DNA of 64,000 nt. Origin: Bradyrhizobium sp. 195. GTDB taxonomy: Bacteria; Pseudomonadota; Alphaproteobacteria; Rhizobiales; Xanthobacteraceae. Location of the stretch: the NCBI RefSeq assembly GCF_023101665.1, contig NZ_CP082161.1:3534001-3598000 (forward strand), written 5' to 3'. This document shows, piece after piece, positions 61,910 to 64,000 of this stretch (positions are counted from its first letter, which is position 1; every line of letters starts with the position of its first letter). The notes below the pieces were generated by a model. It was not told where the DNA came from, searched no databases, and was given only the letters and a program-made list of their open reading frames with translations. The position numbers and the translations under genes are program-made.

Positions 61910-61983
61910 GCTGGGATCGTCCAGTCATGAGCGAGCGCCCAGAGGCAATCCATCTTCAGCGATGCAATCCGTGCTGAGGTCCG
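61910..61983. repeat. Direct repeat copy covering the end of the FMN-dehydrogenase gene
   Basis: This 74-bp copy is near-identical to 59441-59509. It spans the gene's final codons, the stop at 61925 and 15 bases downstream. The two copies bracket the FAH and crotonase genes. Confidence 0.9.
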
Positions 61984-63175
61984 CAATCGAGGGGCAACCA
62001 ATTTGTGCCATGGTGTTGTCGATCTCTGCGAACATCATGTTGAGCACTTCCGTTACGCCAATTTCGCCCCGAGCCGCCAACCCGTAGAGTGTCGCGCGAC
62101 CAAGTTGAACCGCGTTTGCTCCAAGAGCGAGCGCCTTCACGATGTCTGCGCCGCGGCGGAAACCGCTGTCGATAAGGATCGGTTGTGTGATCTTGCTTCT
62201 TGTTTCGGCCAAGACTTGAAGCGGGGAGATCGCGTCCCCCAGCTGCCGACCTCCGTGATTTGACAGGATTACGCCGTCAGCGCCCTCAGCGACGCATCGC
62301 ACGGCATCGTCCGGCCGCAACACTCCCTTGACCAATAGCTGATGAGGCCAGATGGAGCGTAGCCACTTCAGATCTTTCCAGCTGAAGGTCGTGTCCAGGC
62401 CTCGTCTCATTTGCCCAGCCTGACTTGCCGTATCCGAAGCGTCTCTTCTGGTAAAGTTCGCCACCTTCGGCATGCCGTGCTTTGCAAAGTCGAGTGCCCA
62501 GCTTGGATGCGTCAGGCCATCGACGAGCAAGCTCGATGAGTAATTCAACGGCAACTTGAAGCCATTGCGATTGTCGCGCTCTCTGAGCCCGTCAACCCCG
62601 AGATCGACCGTTAGAATGAGCTTTGAGTAGCCTGCTGCCTTGGCCCGCTCTACCAGTTGTTGCGACAACGTCTTGTTCAACACATAGAGCTGGAACCACT
62701 TGTCCCCGCCCGCATTTTGCGCCACGTCCTCAATGGACGCTGTTGAAGCGGTCGACAAGGCAAAGGGAATGTTGGTCTTCTCAGCGGCTCGCGCCAACGC
62801 GATGTCCCCGTTAGGCCAGAACGCGCCATTCAAGCCGGTCGGAGCAATAATGATCGGTGCATCATACTTCTTTCCAAACAAGACAGTCGAAATGTCTCGT
62901 TTGCTGATGTCGAGCAGCCGTTTGGGACGGAAAACAAGGCGTTCGAATATTTCCCTGTTGTGCAACAAGGACCACTCGCCTCCCGCGCCACCCTCGAGGT
63001 AGTCAAACACAATTTTTGGCAAGCGCGTCCTTGCCAGCTCGCGATAGTCAAGAACGTTTACCGGAGCGTCTCCATAGTTGAAAAACGTCGTCCCACCTAG
63101 CGAGCTGGCAAGCGCCCCTCCCGCTGCCGCTCCGCCAATGCCAAAAAGCACGTTCCGACGAGAAATCATGTTCAA
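61925..63175 (-). CDS. Exported FMN-dependent alpha-hydroxy-acid dehydrogenase
   Basis: This 416-residue protein has a Tat signal (SRRNVLFGIGGAAAGGALAS) and the FMN-dependent alpha-hydroxy-acid dehydrogenase fold. ARTRLPKIVFDYLEGGAGGE opens it, PTGLNGAFWPNG and QLYVLNK line the flavin site, and VILSNHGGRQL contains the catalytic His and Arg. It resembles lactate or mandelate dehydrogenases. A Tat signal is sensible for a protein exported with bound FMN. Its start overlaps the stop of the small upstream gene by four bases. Confidence 0.9.
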   Translation of the reverse strand: MNMISRRNVLFGIGGAAAGGALASSLGGTTFFNYGDAPVNVLDYRELARTRLPKIVFDYLEGGAGGEWSLLHNREIFERLVFRPKRLLDISKRDISTVLFGKKYDAPIIIAPTGLNGAFWPNGDIALARAAEKTNIPFALSTASTASIEDVAQNAGGDKWFQLYVLNKTLSQQLVERAKAAGYSKLILTVDLGVDGLRERDNRNGFKLPLNYSSSLLVDGLTHPSWALDFAKHGMPKVANFTRRDASDTASQAGQMRRGLDTTFSWKDLKWLRSIWPHQLLVKGVLRPDDAVRCVAEGADGVILSNHGGRQLGDAISPLQVLAETRSKITQPILIDSGFRRGADIVKALALGANAVQLGRATLYGLAARGEIGVTEVLNMMFAEIDNTMAQIGCPSIADLSTDCIAEDGLPLGARS

Positions 63176-63507
63176 TCCTTCACAGCCGCCAATCGCTTGT
63201 TTGCGATGAGCGAAATCAGAAGAGGAAAGGGCGCCAAGAAGACGCCTAGGCCGGCCATCTGAATGGCGAACAGCAGGCTGTCACACGCAAGGCGCGCTTC
63301 CTGCGATTTCACGCCGTGACCTGCTTTGGCATACCAAAGGTCCCATAAACCTGGCCCGCTCTTCAGTTTGATCAAAGTCATTTCTGCCAAATCTCTGGCT
63401 CTACGTATCGGGCCGACCCCTTCGCGAAGGCTTCGATCAGCCACCGATCGAAATGAAGATTCGAACAGACGCTCGGATGGCAGCTCGCTCGATGTTGCTT
63501 CCTCCAA
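63172..63507 (-). CDS. Small membrane protein upstream of FMN-dehydrogenase
   Basis: This protein of up to 111 residues has one strong membrane segment near its C-terminus (FAIQMAGLGVFLAPFPLLISLI) and a basic end. It overlaps the FMN-dehydrogenase start by four bases, so they are co-translated, and it may serve as membrane anchor or electron-transfer partner; this is inference. The TTG start at 63507 is uncertain; an internal ATG at 63381 would give 69 residues. Confidence 0.6.
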   Translation of the reverse strand: MEEATSSELPSERLFESSFRSVADRSLREGVGPIRRARDLAEMTLIKLKSGPGLWDLWYAKAGHGVKSQEARLACDSLLFAIQMAGLGVFLAPFPLLISLIANKRLAAVKD

Positions 63508-63699
63508 CGGCGTCGCTCGGGTCCGCTCGGTATGGCTCTCAAGCAGCTGCCGAAATTAGTTATTGACTAGTAAGTATGTTAATTGAAGTGACTCGTAGTT
63601 GTCAACCGAGCGCCAGGCAGAGAAATTGGATTGCTTCGTCGCTTTCGCTCCTCCAGGACGGCCTTGTGATCAACGTGCCTACATCCGCTTTAGCAAGTC

Positions 63700-64000
63700 T
63701 CAAGGTCGGAAGCCGAAGCGGGGAGGTCCCAATTCGCCCGCGAGTTTCGGTTCGGCCATGTCGATCCACTCGGCGAGGCGTGCCCTTGTTTCGACTGGAT
63801 GGATGATGTCGTGAACGGCAAAGGCTTCAGCCTGACGAAATGGCGATTGCAGTGCGGCGAACTGCTCCTCCAACTCGGCCCGTTTCGCACCCGGGTCCGG
63901 AGCGGCGTCAATCTCGCGCTTGAAAGCGATGGCGACGCCGCCTTCCACCGGGATGGCGCCGCTCTCTGCCGAGGGCCAAGCGAGAACGAACGTGCCCGTC
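63700..64000 (-). CDS. Acyl-CoA carboxylase beta subunit, C-terminal part
   Basis: The gene is cut by the right window edge; only the last 99 or so residues are present. They read TGTFVLAWPSAESGAIPVEGG, then AIAFKREIDAAPDPGAKRAE and AFAVHDIIHPVETRARL, the typical end of the carboxyltransferase (beta) subunit of biotin-dependent propionyl-, methylcrotonyl- or geranyl-CoA carboxylases. Which acyl-CoA is used cannot be decided. The frame is open to the edge, so a GTG at 63948 is internal and not a start. Confidence 0.85.
   Translation of the reverse strand, partial: TGTFVLAWPSAESGAIPVEGGVAIAFKREIDAAPDPGAKRAELEEQFAALQSPFRQAEAFAVHDIIHPVETRARLAEWIDMAEPKLAGELGPPRFGFRP

Noticed and set aside
63555..63595. 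Promoter/operator in the AT-rich stretch before the FMN-dehydrogenase unit
   Set aside because: A TTGACT and a small ACTAGT palindrome are present, but the spacing does not give a convincing promoter or operator.

Overview
The window looks like chromosomal DNA of a high-GC alphaproteobacterium, most likely of the Bradyrhizobium/Rhodopseudomonas group. This is inferred from FixK/FixJ-type regulators with matching TTGAT-N4-ATCAA operators, H-NS/HvrA-type and IalB-type proteins, phasin/PHA-type genes and overall protein style. No rRNA, tRNA, CRISPR array or complete insertion sequence was seen.

Region 1 (1-11 kb) is loosely packed, locally AT-rich and accessory in character. It has a hexapeptide acyltransferase, an H-NS-family protein, two small proteins with the same RR-x-FLK leader but different glycine-rich tails, and two related LuxR-type response regulators. 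The second regulator is fused to a tail of about 1,100 residues holding an adhesin-like segment and tandem 84-residue repeats, and its receiver has lost the phospho-acceptor aspartate. Also here are a Crp-type regulator, an NTF2-like protein and a decayed fragment of lipoyl synthase (lipA).

Region 2 (11-51 kb) is dense and reads as a low-oxygen regulon. Nine 14-bp FNR/FixK-type palindromes lie about 60-100 bp ahead of start codons, several of them between divergent genes. They precede a GNAT enzyme and an AI-2E transporter; a DUF3141-pta-ackA-fabI operon; a CoA-transferase/MaoC operon; several alpha/beta hydrolases and a phasin; two AspT/YidE-family antiporters, one beside an Orn/Lys/Arg-type decarboxylase; SulP and YoaK membrane proteins; PPK2; a DUF3302/HlyD pair; and envelope proteins (DUF2092, DUF3300, DUF2950, DUF1134-like). 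A FixK-like regulator with the E-x-x-S-R recognition motif, a divergent FixJ-like regulator, a lone receiver and two histidine kinases sit in the same region and could control it. The likely theme is acyl-CoA/acetyl-phosphate and storage-polymer metabolism, ATP conservation and envelope maintenance under oxygen limitation.

Region 3 (51-59.4 kb) is one peptide-uptake operon: M20 peptidase, Tat-type binding protein, two permeases, a fused double ATPase and a second M20 protein that has lost several metal ligands. A divergent GntR/UTRA regulator sits at its head.

Region 4 (59.4-64 kb) holds three catabolic-type enzymes (crotonase, FAH family, FMN alpha-hydroxy-acid dehydrogenase), each with an export signal, bracketed by a ~70-bp direct repeat made from the end of the FMN-enzyme gene. 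The right edge cuts a biotin-dependent acyl-CoA carboxylase beta subunit.
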